A DNA stretch of 64,000 bases from Silene conica (GCA_029255685.2 CM055315.2:55709181-55773180), one strand, 5' to 3'; positions 1 through 10,562 are shown, counted from the first letter of the stretch. The notes: a model not told the origin generated them from the letters alone. Numbers and translations: made by a program.

Positions 1-20
1 GTTAAGGATAACATTCCTGT

Positions 21-2009
21 CTATAATGCAATGGAGCAACAAGTATCATCAGTAGGAGTAGTTGCCTTATGGGCAAGACTAAACTCGATAGTGTCATCTC
101 CAACCTCTAAAGTAATGATCCCGCGTTTGACATCTATTACAGCCCCAGCTGTGTGTAAAAATGGTCTACCTAAAATAATAGGTATTTGACTATCCTCAGC
201 AATGTCTAAAACAACGAAATCAACAGGAATAAAGAACTTTCCCACTCTAACTGGGACATCCTCTAAGACCCCTAATGGTCTTTGGGTTGATCTATCAGCC
301 ATCTGTGGGGTAATATTGGTGACTTTAAGTCTACCTAAGTTAAGTCTTTCACAAACAGAATAAGGCATAACACTGACACTAGCCCCTAGATCACAAAGGG
401 CTTTCCCTATAACATGATTGCCTATAGTACAAGGGATAGAAAAACTACCTGGGTCTTTTAACTTGGGTGCTATATTATTTTTTGAAAGAACATAACATTC
501 TTCCACAAAAGCAACAACACCTTCGTCCTGAAAATTCCTCTTATGACTCAAGATATCTTTCATAAATTTAGCATAAGAAGGTACATGGGTAATTAAGTCA
601 GTGAAAGGGATGGTTACCTCCAGATTCTTCACCATCTCCAAAAACTTACCGAATTTCCGATCCTCTTTGGAATTCTTCAATCGTTCGGGATACGGAACGG
701 TAACACTAGCCATAGGATCAGCAACCTTTGGCTTTTTCAGCTGTAATATCTCAGTGAGGCCTTGAATGAGGGAAGGATCCAGCGATTCGGGAATAGAAAC
801 CGCATTCTGCTCAGGAACATTGGTCGGTCGACCTGGTATAGGGGTCGGTCGACCAAACGCTGTATCATCGAATTTTTTCTGATTTCCAAAAACTGATCTC
901 ACGTCAGGTATTTCGGTCGGTCGACCTTCTGTAGCGGTCGGTCGACCTCCTGACCTGTGCACGGGATCAATTTCTTCTTCCTGAACTTCAGTAGAGTCCT
1001 CCTTAGGGGCTGGTCCTTCATAAGCACGACCACTCCTAAGATTTATAGCATTCAATGTCTCTATGGGACTCTCACAACTAGCCGGAGAGCTAGTTGTTTG
1101 GTTGGCTAAGATTGTCAAATGGTCTCCAAAAGTCTTCATAGAAGCCACTTGAGCCTTTCCCATCTCCAAAACCTGTTTCGTTAGAGCATGAACAAGCTCT
1201 CTCAACTCCGAAATCTCACCCGTGTTGTCAACCGTAGTAACTAGGTTTGCACTTTCAAGCTTCAGCTGGGTTGCCTCAAGCTTTTCAAAACGGGCTTCAA
1301 CGGTTGTCTCAAGAGCCAACACTCTATCCATCTCCACATTCAACCTTCGCGAATTCCCACGTGAACTCCCAAATTCAGCCCTATGCACCGCCATGTCTTC
1401 TATGGTGTTCCAACCCTTCATATGGTTGGTATTGTTCTGGAATCTTCCATTGGCGGCCGCATCAAGAATCACTTTATAATCATCGTAGAGGGCGTTGTAA
1501 AATTGGTTACACAAGTACCATTGAGGAAAACCATGGTGAGGGATAGAACTGACCAAATCCTTGAACCGACTCCATGCTTCACAAAATTCTTCATCCGGTC
1601 CTTGTTGAAAGTTAGTGATTTGGCTTCTCAAGTCATTGGCCTTTGCAAGAGGGAAGTATTTTTGGTAGAAAGACAATGCCAAGGAAGTCCAATCCGTAAC
1701 CTTCTCAGCTACCCTATCAAGGTAACGGTACCAATCTCGCGCGGCATCTTTTAATGAATAAAGGAACATCATCGCCAGCACCTCATCCTGAGTCACCCCG
1801 GCAGGTATGCGTATGGAACAACAATAATCCGTGAATTTCTCAACATGCTTCAACGGATCCTCGTTGGGTAGACCAGAAAATTGATTCCGTTCCACCAGAA
1901 TGATGTAGTTCGGGTGGAGCTCAAAGGAACCAGTTGTAGGAGTAGCCAAGGTGAACCCTTTTGGTGGATCTTGGACCTTTGGTTGCATGTGGTCATAAAT
2001 AGTAGCCAT
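21..2009 (-). CDS. Gag-protease polyprotein of element 1 (662 aa)
   Basis: Open frame from ATG to TAG. Residues about 15-220 form the retrotransposon gag domain (RNQFSG, REWYR-like RDWYR, FLY/FYNALYDD motifs typical of Athila/Tat gags). Residues about 225-300 are Leu/Glu/Lys-rich and could form a coiled coil; no CCHC zinc knuckle is present, unlike the related gag of element B. The linker holds two GRPTxxxGRPT modules (355-365 and 386-396). The aspartic protease active-site motif is DLGA at 539-542, followed by the ILGRPFL flap-end motif. Gag would form the particle and the protease would mature it. The stop codon lies 20 bp from the window edge, so any pol frame is unseen. The frame has no internal stop, suggesting a fairly recent copy. 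Confidence 0.85.
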   Translation of the reverse strand: MATIYDHMQPKVQDPPKGFTLATPTTGSFELHPNYIILVERNQFSGLPNEDPLKHVEKFTDYCCSIRIPAGVTQDEVLAMMFLYSLKDAARDWYRYLDRVAEKVTDWTSLALSFYQKYFPLAKANDLRSQITNFQQGPDEEFCEAWSRFKDLVSSIPHHGFPQWYLCNQFYNALYDDYKVILDAAANGRFQNNTNHMKGWNTIEDMAVHRAEFGSSRGNSRRLNVEMDRVLALETTVEARFEKLEATQLKLESANLVTTVDNTGEISELRELVHALTKQVLEMGKAQVASMKTFGDHLTILANQTTSSPASCESPIETLNAINLRSGRAYEGPAPKEDSTEVQEEEIDPVHRSGGRPTATEGRPTEIPDVRSVFGNQKKFDDTAFGRPTPIPGRPTNVPEQNAVSIPESLDPSLIQGLTEILQLKKPKVADPMASVTVPYPERLKNSKEDRKFGKFLEMVKNLEVTIPFTDLITHVPSYAKFMKDILSHKRNFQDEGVVAFVEECYVLSKNNIAPKLKDPGSFSIPCTIGNHVIGKALCDLGASVSVMPYSVCERLNLGRLKVTNITPQMADRSTQRPLGVLEDVPVRVGKFFIPVDFVVLDIAEDSQIPIILGRPFLHTAGAVIDVKRGIITLEVGDDTIEFSLAHKATTPTDDTCCSIAL
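822..947 (-). repeat. Two 12-9-12 palindromic box dyads inside gag of element 1
   Basis: Boxes of form GGTCG-NN-CGACC lie at 822-833 and 843-854, and at 915-926 and 936-947. Both spacers are 9 nt, so each dyad is 33 bp, exactly 11 codons, and encodes GRPTxxxGRPT on the minus strand. The spacer bases differ between dyads. Confidence 0.9.
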
Positions 2010-2168
2010 GTCTAAACAAGAGAGTACTCAAGCCTTCCTCTCAAAAACCTGTCTTATAATATGCAGAAAATAACACTAGAAAAAAAGGTAAGTAACGGTC
2101 TTAAGGAACCTAAGTTCCTTAAGACAAGAAAAAATAAACTAAAAATCTACAAACAAAATTATACCGTC

Positions 2169-2186
2169 TCCCCGACAACGGCGCCA
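2169..2186 (-). promoter_or_regulatory. Primer binding site, tRNA-Asp type (element 1)
   Basis: Read on the minus strand the 18 nt match the complement of the 3' end of plant tRNA-Asp(GTC) except one base (GTTGTCGG in place of GTTGCCGG). It lies 5 nt inside the 5' LTR end, the place where minus-strand DNA synthesis is primed. The leader 2010-2168 between this site and gag shows nothing else recognisable. Confidence 0.85.
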
Positions 2187-2191
2187 AAATT

Positions 2192-3442
2192 TGACACCCG
2201 TCGTTGAGGGGTGTCAAAGATAAGATTTATAAAAACCTCAGCTTAAACTAGATAGGATAAGTCAATGGTCAAACCACAGAGAGACAAGGTTAATTATGTT
2301 TGTGAATTTAAAGTCTATTGAAAGTAACCGAAAAAGGGGGGGTTTGATTTATGGTTGGGATTAACAATTAAAAGCAAAATAAGCAAGAGAATTAAAATAA
2401 AGTAAAAAGGAGATTAGGAACTTCGGTTCCCCATGGTTAAAACAAGACAATGAAAGGTAAAATAACCAAATAACACAATCCCAAGGAACAAAGAATAAAC
2501 CTTTAGGTCAATATTCTACCCAATCCTTACGGTCTTAGGGTTCCTAGAAAAGCACTAAACTTTCGTTCATAGGGCAATCCTAAAGTTGTTGTTAAACTAA
2601 TCCTAATAATCTTTCAATCTTAAGGATTAGTTCACCAACAACAATGGGGAATTGGTAATTTAATCATTAAACTATCAAAATCAAGTCTTTACCATGGTTC
2701 CCCTAATTCCTAATCACAAGAATTAGCTATGCATGATTTTAATTATGAAATTAACAATAACAAGATTGAAGAACATCAAAGGAAATAACATGATCAAAGA
2801 CGAGAATTCAAAAGAAAGGAACATGAATTGAATAGCATTAATAAGATGAACAAAAATATTAATTGAAAAGGGAAAGATTAAATTGTAGCAACTTACAAAC
2901 TTAAATGGAATTCAAGAACAAAAGATGAAAACTTGGAAAGTATTCTCTCTAAACTTAGGGATTTTCTCTAATATGGACTACTTAACCTAATTCTAGAGTT
3001 TAGGCGTCCTTAAATAAGTTCTAATTACAAGATTAAATGAGTAAAACCCGAAATAAAAGTCGCGGACACAGTCGCTGGGTCGGTCGACCTACTATCCGGG
3101 TCGGTCGGCCTCTTCTGCTGTTATCAGGCTTTCTGGATTCTGGGCTTTGGTCGGTCGACCTCTTTAGTGGGTCGGTCGACCCTTTCCTGTATGTTTCAGC
3201 GTAAATTTGGCCCGTAATCAACACTTGACTATGAATCTGGATCCTTGCTCCGCGTAATTACTCAAAATAGCTTCCGGAGGACGATTAAAGTTCAGTTTCG
3301 CCCACTTTCGCGTATTCCTACATCTAAAACATAGAAATGACAAAGTAAACCGTTTCGGGAGAAATAGCAACTAAAAGTCACGAAAATATAAATAAATACG
3401 TGCCAAAAGAATAAATAAAATGCATAAAATAGGCACGTATCA
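2192..3442 (-). repeat. 5' LTR of element 1 (1,251 bp)
   Basis: On the minus strand it begins TGATACGTGCC and ends GGGTGTCA, giving the TG...CA termini. A TATA-like TTATTTAA (minus strand) lies near 3010-3017. Two palindromic dyads sit about 60-170 bp upstream of it (3078-3181). The rest is AT-rich with no open frame worth reporting. Confidence 0.85.
3078..3181 (-). repeat. Two palindromic dyads in U3 of element 1 LTR
   Basis: Boxes at 3078-3089/3099-3110 and 3149-3160/3170-3181, each pair with a 9-nt spacer of unrelated sequence. The two dyads start 71 bp apart. Confidence 0.9.
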
Positions 3443-4821
3443 AGACTCCTTCTGAACCAGCCCAATGAGGTTTTGGATGAGAGCATCCGTATTGGGTGTT
3501 GGGTTTGAAGGTGGTTGAGGGTTGAAGGGTGGTTTTTGAAAGCCTTGCTTGTGTGGAGGGATGTATGTGGAATTTTTTTGAGGTTGTTAGTGTTGTGGGT
3601 TGAGAACATTCTGGCTTGTCCACCTCATGTTGGGATGGACATTATTATTATTAGGGTCATAAAAATTGTTCCCACGATAATGCTGGAAAGCTGCACATGT
3701 CTCATTAGATGAGGTGCAGAATTTTGACACGTGTCCCTCTCCACCACATCTCTCACAAACAAAAGGTCCGTCGTGAACGACATTCCCCTGGTATATTCCT
3801 CCTTTGCTTCCACTCCCTATATCGAACTTCCCACCACTCTCCAGCTTATCTAACTTGGCCATCAAGGCCTCAATAGCAGCTATGTTAGACTCAGCTTTTC
3901 TTTGGTTACCACGGGAAGTCCCATGTTCAGCACGGTGGATAACAACATCTTCTATTATCTTGAGACCCTTAGTCTCTCCAGAATTCTCCTAGAACCTTCC
4001 GTTGGCTGCAGCATCTAGGTAGGCCCTGTTGTCATCATAGAGGCCATTGTAGAACTGGTTACAAAGAAACCATTGTTCGAATCCATGGTGTGGTATGGAT
4101 CGAACAAGTCTCTTGAACCTGTCCCAAGCCTCACTAAAATCTTCATTAGGCCCTTGCTTGAAGCTTGTTATCTGTGCCTTTAGAGCATTGGTCTTGGCTG
4201 CAGAGTAGTACTTCCTGTAGAATGCCAAGGCCAAGGTGTTCCAGTCTGTGACTCCCGCCGCAGTGCGGTCAAGATCTCTGTACCATTCCCTTGCAGAATC
4301 CCTGAGAGAGAAGATGAACATGGTTTGTTTAATCTGGTCCTGTATCACTCCTTCTGGGGGTGCAATAGAACATATGTAATCTGTGAAGATTTCAATATGT
4401 TTTGCAGCATCCTCATTGGCCGAGCCTCCAAATTGGTTTTTCTCAACCATAGTGATATAGGCAGGCTTGGCCTCGAACGGCTTCCCAGTACCTGCAGGTA
4501 AAGTGAACCCTTTGTATAGCTCCTTTACCTGAGGCATGGAGTGACTGACGATAGTAGCTTCTTCGGCCATGTCTTCTTCTTCTTTTAGAAAAACTTGGAA
4601 GTGGGTGAAAGATGGTGTTTTTGGTGTGGATGGATTGTGAGTGAATTTGGTTGTAAAGTTGGTGTTTTTGGTGAAGGTGGTTTTTCGAAGATGTCCTCTT
4701 GGAATAGGGAAGATGGAGATCCTCCTTCCCTACTCTCCAAAAGTTGCTTCCTTTTTTCCCTTAAAGTCCTCTCGAGCTCGTGATCAAGTGGTAGGAGTTC
4801 TCCTTGAACTGACCTGCGCAT
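3443..4821 (-). pseudogene. gag pseudogene of element 2
   Basis: The N-terminus (MRRSVQGELLPLDHELERTL) starts at 4821 and matches the gag of element B. It is out of frame with the next open segment (4570-3989, gag core with QFGGSANED and YNGLYDDNRAY). That segment ends at an in-frame TAG just after NGRF, where element B has a Gln codon. A further open piece (3865-3587) carries the zinc knuckle CERCGGEGHVSKFC. The frame shifts again before element 1 cuts it at 3443. The copy is therefore dead by at least one frameshift, one nonsense change and one insertion. Confidence 0.85.
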
Positions 4822-4921
4822 AAGATGGAAACTACAGGAAAAAAAAGTGAGAAGGTTTAAGGAACAAAAGTTCCTTAAACAAAAAAAACAAAAACAAGAA
4901 ACAATAAACACTAGCGTCACC

Positions 4922-4939
4922 TCCCCGGCAACGGCGCCA
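4922..4939 (-). promoter_or_regulatory. Primer binding site, tRNA-Asp type (element 2)
   Basis: All 18 nt, read on the minus strand, match the complement of the 3' end of plant tRNA-Asp including CCA. The site lies 5 nt inside the 5' LTR. The leader 4822-4921 contains an AAGGAAC...GTTCCTTAA-like inverted repeat near 4855-4880. Confidence 0.9.
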
Positions 4940-5537
4940 AAATTTGATGCCCGTCGTTGAGGGTACCAAAGATAAAATTTATAATTCCTAAACTTAAACT
5001 ATAGATAGTGAAAGCCAGGGTCGAACCACAGAGAGGTGGGGAATGTTTATTGTTTGATGTCAATGTTTTAAGGTAATTAAAATGGAGGTTTGATTAATTG
5101 TTACTAAGTCTAGAAACAAACATAAAAATAAAACAAATAAATAAGGATGAGAATAAACTATAATAAAAGAGATGTTAGGATGTTTGGGTAATAAATAGCT
5201 AAGATAGTATAAATCCTAAGTCAACATGTAATGCAGTCGCGTTAGGGGTGTAACATATCCTTTAGGTCTATGCTACCTAATAGCTCCTTTCGGCCTATGC
5301 TATTAGTTCCTAGGTCTCAAAATTATTGGGTGTCAACAATAAGGGTGATTCCTAAATCCTAGGTCACATACCTTTCAGTCTTGAGTAACCTAGCCGTCTT
5401 AAAACGTAAACCAATGCCCTTCCCGTATCTTTCAATCTTAGGTAGGTCATTACTAACATCCTACAAGTCTCCCTTTGGTCTCATTGTAGGTTCTTATAGA
5501 TTACGAATTAAAGCAAAACAGAATTCAAACGCGAGTC

Positions 5538-5570
5538 GGTCGATCGACCAGCTACCCCGGTCGGCCGACC
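5538..5570 (-). repeat. Palindromic dyad in the transcribed part of element 2 LTR
   Basis: Boxes 5538-5549 (central AT) and 5559-5570 (central GC), 9-nt spacer. Elements B and C have four boxes at the matching place; here only two remain. Confidence 0.9.
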
Positions 5571-5990
5571 TCCTGCCTGCAACATGTCGATTCGAGAATT
5601 ATACTACCTCTGCATATTTACTCCTTACATCCTAACAAATGAAATTAGCTACTCATAACTATTGAAACAATAATAAAAACAAGAGTAAACATGGAAATCA
5701 TAACAAACATCAATCTAAACATGCAATAATAATAAAGCTTGGGATTCTATCTTAACCGAATGCAAGTAATTATAAAAAAAATAATAAAACTTAAATTAGG
5801 AGAGTAATTACCGGAAATAAGATTAAGGCAGAAAAGGAACAAACTTTATTGATGATTGTTGAAAGATTGAAGCATAAACTAAAAGTATTTCAGAATTATT
5901 GAAAGATTACAACTAAGGATGAAAACTAAATTAAAGACTGAGCAAAACTCTATTAGGAACTGAATGCATAACCCTAAACAAGAGATTAGT

Positions 5991-5997
5991 TTATATA
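5991..5997 (-). promoter_or_regulatory. Probable TATA box of element 2 LTR
   Basis: TATATAA on the minus strand. It lies in the same context as the TATA-like sites of elements B and C, about 75 bp downstream of the nearest palindromic dyad. Confidence 0.5.
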
Positions 5998-6070
5998 GGC
6001 GGAAAATTAAGAGTTTCCTAAAGACTCTAACATGTTAATGGGCTTCGGAAAGCTTCAGGATCCGCGCAGA

Positions 6071-6184
6071 GGTCGGTCGACCTACATTGTGGGTCGGTCG
6101 ACCTGTTTACGGGCTTCAGCGAATTCTCTGGGCTTTCCATAATAATGATCTGGTCGGCCGACCCAAGTTATAGGTCGGTCGACC
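6071..6184 (-). repeat. Two palindromic dyads in U3 of element 2 LTR
   Basis: Boxes 6071-6082/6092-6103 and 6152-6163/6173-6184, both with 9-nt spacers. They lie about 75-190 bp upstream of the TATA box at 5991-5997. Confidence 0.9.
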
Positions 6185-6456
6185 CGATTTCCTGTATGAA
6201 TGCTCTGATTTGTCTTCGGCTTGACTTCTTGGTACTTGGTCAATGTTTTGAGTTGACTTTCCATCGATCCTTGGCTATGAAAAATTCCGAGGGCGTAAGT
6301 TTGGTGTAAAATCATTCTTTTTCCGCATAAATCTGCAAAAGTGTATAAAAATGCGAAAGTAGACAATTGTTGGGAAATAAGGGCTAAAACATAGTAAATG
6401 AGCGACCAAATGCGTGTAAAAATAGATGAAAAACATCATAAAATAGACACGCATCA

Positions 6457-7784
6457 GGGTGCAAAACAAATAGCTATTGCGGATCTCTATGGTGATTGGG
6501 AGGAGTCTTACCAATATCATCCAAGGTACTTAGTGGCTTTGAAAGAAGCAAATTCGGGTACCCAAGTTCATTGTGTTACTAAACCAACCGACCACATCAA
6601 CATTCATCAATTGGATCGTGTTTTTTGGGCTTTTGGTCCATCAATTAGAGGGTTTTCACATTGTAAACCAATCATTTCTGTAGATGGTACTCATTTATAC
6701 GGGAAGTATAGGGGTGTGTTGTTAATTGCAATGGGTGTTGATGCAAATGATCAACTATTTCCCTTAGCCTTTGCTATAGTTGAGAAGGAGAATTATGTGA
6801 ATTGGAGTTGGTTTTTACTTTGCATTAGGGAGTTCGTTACTCGACGAACTGGTATTTGTGTAATATCCGAACGACGCCCGGGTATTTTGAAGACAATGGT
6901 AGAGGTAAATAGTGGTTGGGAAGAGCCACATGCTTTTCATAGATATTGTATCCGTCATCATGCATCCAACATTAACTCAATGTTCAAAGACACCGAATTG
7001 AAAGAAATTTTTACCAAAACGGCTATGGAACACCAACTTCGTAAATTTGATCAAGGGAGGAAGAACATTGGTCGAATTAACACGAATGCCAAAGCTATGT
7101 TAGATAGGATACCATTGAGCAAATGGTGTCTAGCACATGATGGAGGTAGAATATATGGTTTAAAAACCACCAACATGTGTGAATGTTTTAACGGGGTGTT
7201 GAAAGGTGTAAGATTTCTTCCTATTCAAGCACTCGTGAAGGCTACTTTCATGCGGGTTAATAAGTATTTTGTCGATAGGCGTGAAATTGTGAGGACGAGA
7301 TTAGCTAGTGGCTTGAAATGGAGCGCAAAAATAACCAACAAGTTAGAGGAGAATGATGAAATATGTGCTCACCATGAGGTGACGGTTTATAATCGTCATG
7401 TGGGCCTTTATGGAGTGGTTACTAGACAAGGACGCCGTGAAGGAAGGATGTCAAACCATGGTCACACAATAGATCTTGAAAAAAGGACTTGTACGTGTAA
7501 CAAATGGCAAAACCTCAATTACCCTTGTTCTCATGGAATGGCAGTTTGTCGCTCCGAAGCTATCTACTATGACCAATATGTAGACCCCGTTCCTGATGAA
7601 GGTTATTGGAAGCCTTGGACTGGACCAACTCTTATACCGGATCCCAACTTAAAAAGAGGTGACGGTAGGCCAAAATCAAAACGAATTCCCAACGAAATGG
7701 ATGAGGTTGTCAAGGGAACCGTTACTTGTAGTCAATGTAATGTAGAGGGTCATAACAAACGCTCTTGTACTTCTAGAGCTTCTT
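6457..7784 (+). pseudogene. MULE (MuDR-type) transposase, both ends lost
   Basis: An open frame runs 6398-7789, but its first 20 codons are antisense LTR of element 2 and its TAA stop is the first bases of element A's LTR; only 6457-7784 is transposase. The MULE domain shows the first catalytic Asp in SVDGTHL (residue 96 of the chimeric frame), the CxxH-like HRYCIRHH, and NMCECFN with a candidate catalytic Glu (262). A SWIM zinc finger (C365, C367, C377, H379) and a CCHC knuckle (444-457) follow. The second catalytic Asp, normally in a SDR motif, reads SER (Glu158). Mutator-type transposases cut and paste DNA in the nucleus. Its N-terminal part and terminal repeats are not in the window. It is the oldest host layer seen here. 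Confidence 0.85.
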
Positions 7785-7909
7785 TGTAACATCCCGTATT
7801 TTCGTAAAATATATTTTTAAAGTTTTAAATTATTTTATAGAATAAAATAATATTTTACTATTTATTGGGAAAGTATTTTTAATAAATCGTAAAGATCCGT
7901 CTTAGGAAC
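7785..7909 (+). repeat. 5' LTR of element A, segment 1
   Basis: The first 125 bp of the LTR, matching the start of solo LTR E (48586 onward) base for base over most of its length. It is cut by element C after GGAAC (7905-7909), the target duplication. Confidence 0.9.
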
Positions 7910-8179
7910 TGATACGTGTCTATTTTATGATGTTTTACATCTATTTTTACACGTATTTGGTCGCTCATTTACTATGTTTTAGCCTTTATTTCCCACAAAT
8001 TGTGTACTTTCGTATTTTTATGCACTTTTGCAGATTTATGCGGAAAAGAGACGATTTAGCACCAAATTCGTATCCTCGAGTCTTTTGCTTAATTGAGGAA
8101 TAGATGGAAAGTCAATTGGAGTCAAAGTCAAGTGCCAAAAGTCAAAACAAGAGAAATCCGAAGATTTCCGTACAGAGGC

Positions 8180-8312
8180 GGTCGACCGACCACCCAAACG
8201 GGTCGGCCGACCAGTCCTGAATTTTAATGAAGCCCAAATTTCAAGGAATGCCGGAAATAAAAGAAGCCCAGCAGGAAGCGGTCGACCGACCCGAATAGTA
8301 GGTCGACCGACC
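8180..8312 (+). repeat. Two palindromic dyads in U3 of element C 5' LTR
   Basis: Boxes 8180-8191/8201-8212 and 8280-8291/8301-8312, 9-nt spacers, dyads 100 bp apart. The nearer dyad ends 75 bp upstream of the probable TATA box. The identical arrangement occurs in element B. Confidence 0.92.
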
Positions 8313-8387
8313 ACAACAGAAGCCCAATCGACTCTTTTCGGAAATAAAATAGAATTAGAGTCTTTAGGAAACTCTAATCTCTTACCC

Positions 8388-8394
8388 TATATAT
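8388..8394 (+). promoter_or_regulatory. Probable TATA box of element C 5' LTR
   Basis: TATATAT in an otherwise CT-rich context near the middle of U3; the related LTRs have TATATAA at the equivalent place. Confidence 0.5.
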
Positions 8395-8799
8395 GCTAAT
8401 CTTGTAGCTAGGGTTTATTATCAAGTCTTATTTAGAGAGTTTTATTTAGTCTTTAGTTCAATTACAATCTTTCAATAATTCTCAACACTTTTAGTTTGTT
8501 CTTCAATCTTTCAACAAGCATTCAATAAAGTTTATTCAGTTCTGCCTTAATTCCAATTGTGGTAATTACTCTTTAATCTATTTTTTATTATAGTTCTTGT
8601 TTTTATTACAATTGTTAAGTTAGAATCCCAAGCTTTATTGAATCTTGCATGCTTAGATTATTTACTATGTTCTCCATGTTTATTCCCAATTTTACAATCG
8701 TCTTAACAGTCATGAATAGCTAATTTTCATATGTTAGGATGTAGGGGATAATATGCATAGGTAAATAAAATCCGAAGAACCGACCTGTAGCAGGACCAC

Positions 8800-8873
8800 G
8801 GTCGGCCGACTGGAATAGCCGGTCGGTCGACCGAGGCCGTGGTCGGCCGACTGGAGTAGCCGGTCGGTCGACC
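8800..8873 (+). repeat. Four phased palindromic boxes in element C 5' LTR
   Basis: Boxes at 8800, 8821, 8841 and 8862 (12 bp each). Start-to-start steps are 21, 20 and 21 bp. Confidence 0.92.
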
Positions 8874-9474
8874 ACCCGCGTATGTTTTCTTATTTCGTCT
8901 TTTCTTGTCAATTATAATATCCTGCAATGAGACCATAAGGAGACTTGTAGGATGTTAGTAATGACCTACCCAAGATTGAAAGATACGGGAAGGGCATTGG
9001 TTTACACCTTAAGACGGATAGGTTACTCAAGGCTGAAAGGTATGTAACCTGGGATTTAGGAATCACCCTTATTGTTGACACCCAATAATTGTGAGACCTA
9101 GGAACTAATAGCATAGGCCGAAAGGAGCTATTAGGTAGCATAGACCTAAAAAGATATGTTACACCCCCTTACGCGACTGCAATACATGTTGACCTTAGGA
9201 TTTATTTTACCTTAGCTATTTATTACCCAAACATCCTAGCATCCTCTTTTATTATATTTTATTCTCATCTTTTAATTCTTGTTTTATTTTAATCTTTGCT
9301 TTAGATATAGTAATCAACCAATTCAAACCCCCAAAATTGTTACTTTAAACATTCACATCAAACAATAAACATTCCCCACCTCCTTGTGGTTCGACCCTGA
9401 CTTTCACTATCTATTGTTAAAGTTAGGAATTATAAATTTTATCTTTGGTACCCTCAACGACGGGCATCAAATTT

Positions 9475-9492
9475 TGGCGCCGTTGCCGGGGA
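9475..9492 (+). promoter_or_regulatory. Primer binding site, tRNA-Asp type (element C)
   Basis: TGGCGCCGTTGCCGGGGA, a perfect complement of the 3' end of plant tRNA-Asp, 5 nt after the 5' LTR. Confidence 0.93.
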
Positions 9493-9548
9493 GGTGACGC
9501 CAGTGTTTATTGTTTTTTGTTTGTGTTTTCCCTTTTTCTTTCGCTGTC

Positions 9549-10562
9549 ATGACCATCGCCCCTTTCCCGCAACTCCAGCATGAACCTTTGTATATCTATT
9601 GTGATAGATTAATAACTTTCCTTTCTCAATTTGGCTATCCTATTAGTATTGGGGAGGTTTGTCGTATCTTATATGATGGAGTTACTGTTAAGACCTTGAT
9701 CGAGATTGAGAGAAATTGCGAATGGGAATTTTTAGACCTACCCTGTGAGAAGCAATGAGAGCTTCTCAAACACCTAATGCGAGCCGGTGCAGATACGGAG
9801 GGGTATGAGGGCATTGATATTAGTAACCCAGATATTCCTGTTGAGTGTGATCCTATCACACCCATTACTGAAGAGTCACTCATTCTTAAGGATGAGAATG
9901 ATAGGTTATTTGATTCCCTCTGCCTCCCCGTTGATGATACTGACTTGGATTTAGATACAGATGATGAGTTAGACTTTCACCCCTTGACTGACCAACCTAT
10001 TTCTGTAGGTGTTAGTGATGAACATGTTCCTAACATGTTTGAACCCTCGGTTGATGAACCTTGTTTTTTGCAGGATTCTTCTATTGACATTTCTGATGTT
10101 TTTAATAATATTAGTGAATGTTATGTACAAGGATCCTTCACAAAGGATCCTTCGGAGGCTTTGATGTGTTTTGAGGCGTGTGCAGGTGAATCTCTTACTC
10201 AGGAGGCTGATTTGGATGCTCCAGAAATTGCAACTCTAGTGATAGAGTCTATAAGCAGTAGGAAGAAAGATGTTCTCGATCGAGTAGTACCACTTACTCG
10301 TTCAAATGATGTAGAGAACGAGATCACTCAAACAAGTGATCATTTGGCTGAAGAAAAGAGCCCTAAGAAGAAGAAGCCGAGGAAGGTGTCGACCCATGAC
10401 TTGGGAGTCGACAACCACGGGAGATGGATGGCTAAAGCTATGGATGATGACCCACCCATCTACATGGTGGAGAGAAACTCATCTACCCAAATCACCATAG
10501 CTGAAGGAGTAGCCTGTAGTCAGAGCCCTTGGTCAAGGAAACGCCGAATCCTTCGCGGATGA
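9549..10562 (+). pseudogene. Unidentified acidic ORF of element C, with an in-frame TGA
   Basis: From ATG at 9549 the frame runs 338 codons to TGA at 10560-10562, with one in-frame TGA at 9756-9758. Downstream codons from 9759 continue in the same frame, with the next ATG at 9777, so the frame was probably one protein; CGA to TGA by deamination is a simple cause. The N-terminal 69 residues (EPLYIYCDRL, QFGYPISIGEVCRILYDGV) look globular. The rest is Asp/Glu-rich (LDLDTDDELDFHPLTD), then a basic KKKKPRK stretch and an SPWSRKRRI end. I recognise no domain and do not assign a function. It occupies the place where relatives carry gag. Element B has a short frame at 20306-20602 with a similar C-terminal ending. 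Confidence 0.6.

Larger units (their letters stand above)
1..3442 (-). mobile_element. Element 1: Athila-like Ty3/gypsy retrotransposon, 5' part only
   Basis: The element reads right to left: 5' LTR (2192-3442), tRNA-Asp primer site, a 159-bp leader, then gag-protease down to position 21. Polymerase, if present, would lie left of the window. The right LTR terminus abuts AGACT at 3443-3447 and then gag sequence of element 2, so element 1 was inserted into element 2's gag; comparison with the gag of element B (around 21790) shows where the host sequence is cut. Its target duplication partner is outside the window. Assignment to the Athila/Tat group rests on the tRNA-Asp primer site and the gag-protease type. 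Confidence 0.85.
3443..6456 (-). mobile_element. Element 2: Athila-like Ty3/gypsy retrotransposon, 5' part, interrupted
   Basis: Reading right to left: 5' LTR 4945-6456, primer site 4922-4939, leader, then a gag pseudogene cut at 3443 by element 1. The right terminus abuts MULE transposase coding sequence at 6457, so element 2 inserted into the MULE; GGGTG at 6457-6461 would be one copy of its target duplication. LTR, gag and leader are close relatives of element B (16745-24851). Confidence 0.85.
4945..6456 (-). repeat. 5' LTR of element 2 (1,512 bp)
   Basis: Minus-strand ends are TGATGCGTGTC... and ...GACGGGCATCA. A TATA box (TATATAA on the minus strand) lies at 5991-5997. Palindromic dyads lie upstream of it at 6071-6184, and one lies downstream at 5538-5570. 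The sequence is clearly related along its length to the LTRs of elements B and C. Confidence 0.85.
7910..9469 (+). repeat. 5' LTR of element C (1,560 bp)
   Basis: TGATACGTGTC...GACGGGCATCA. It contains a TATA-like TATATAT at 8388-8394, two dyads upstream (8180-8312) and a four-box cluster downstream (8800-8873). Confidence 0.93.
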
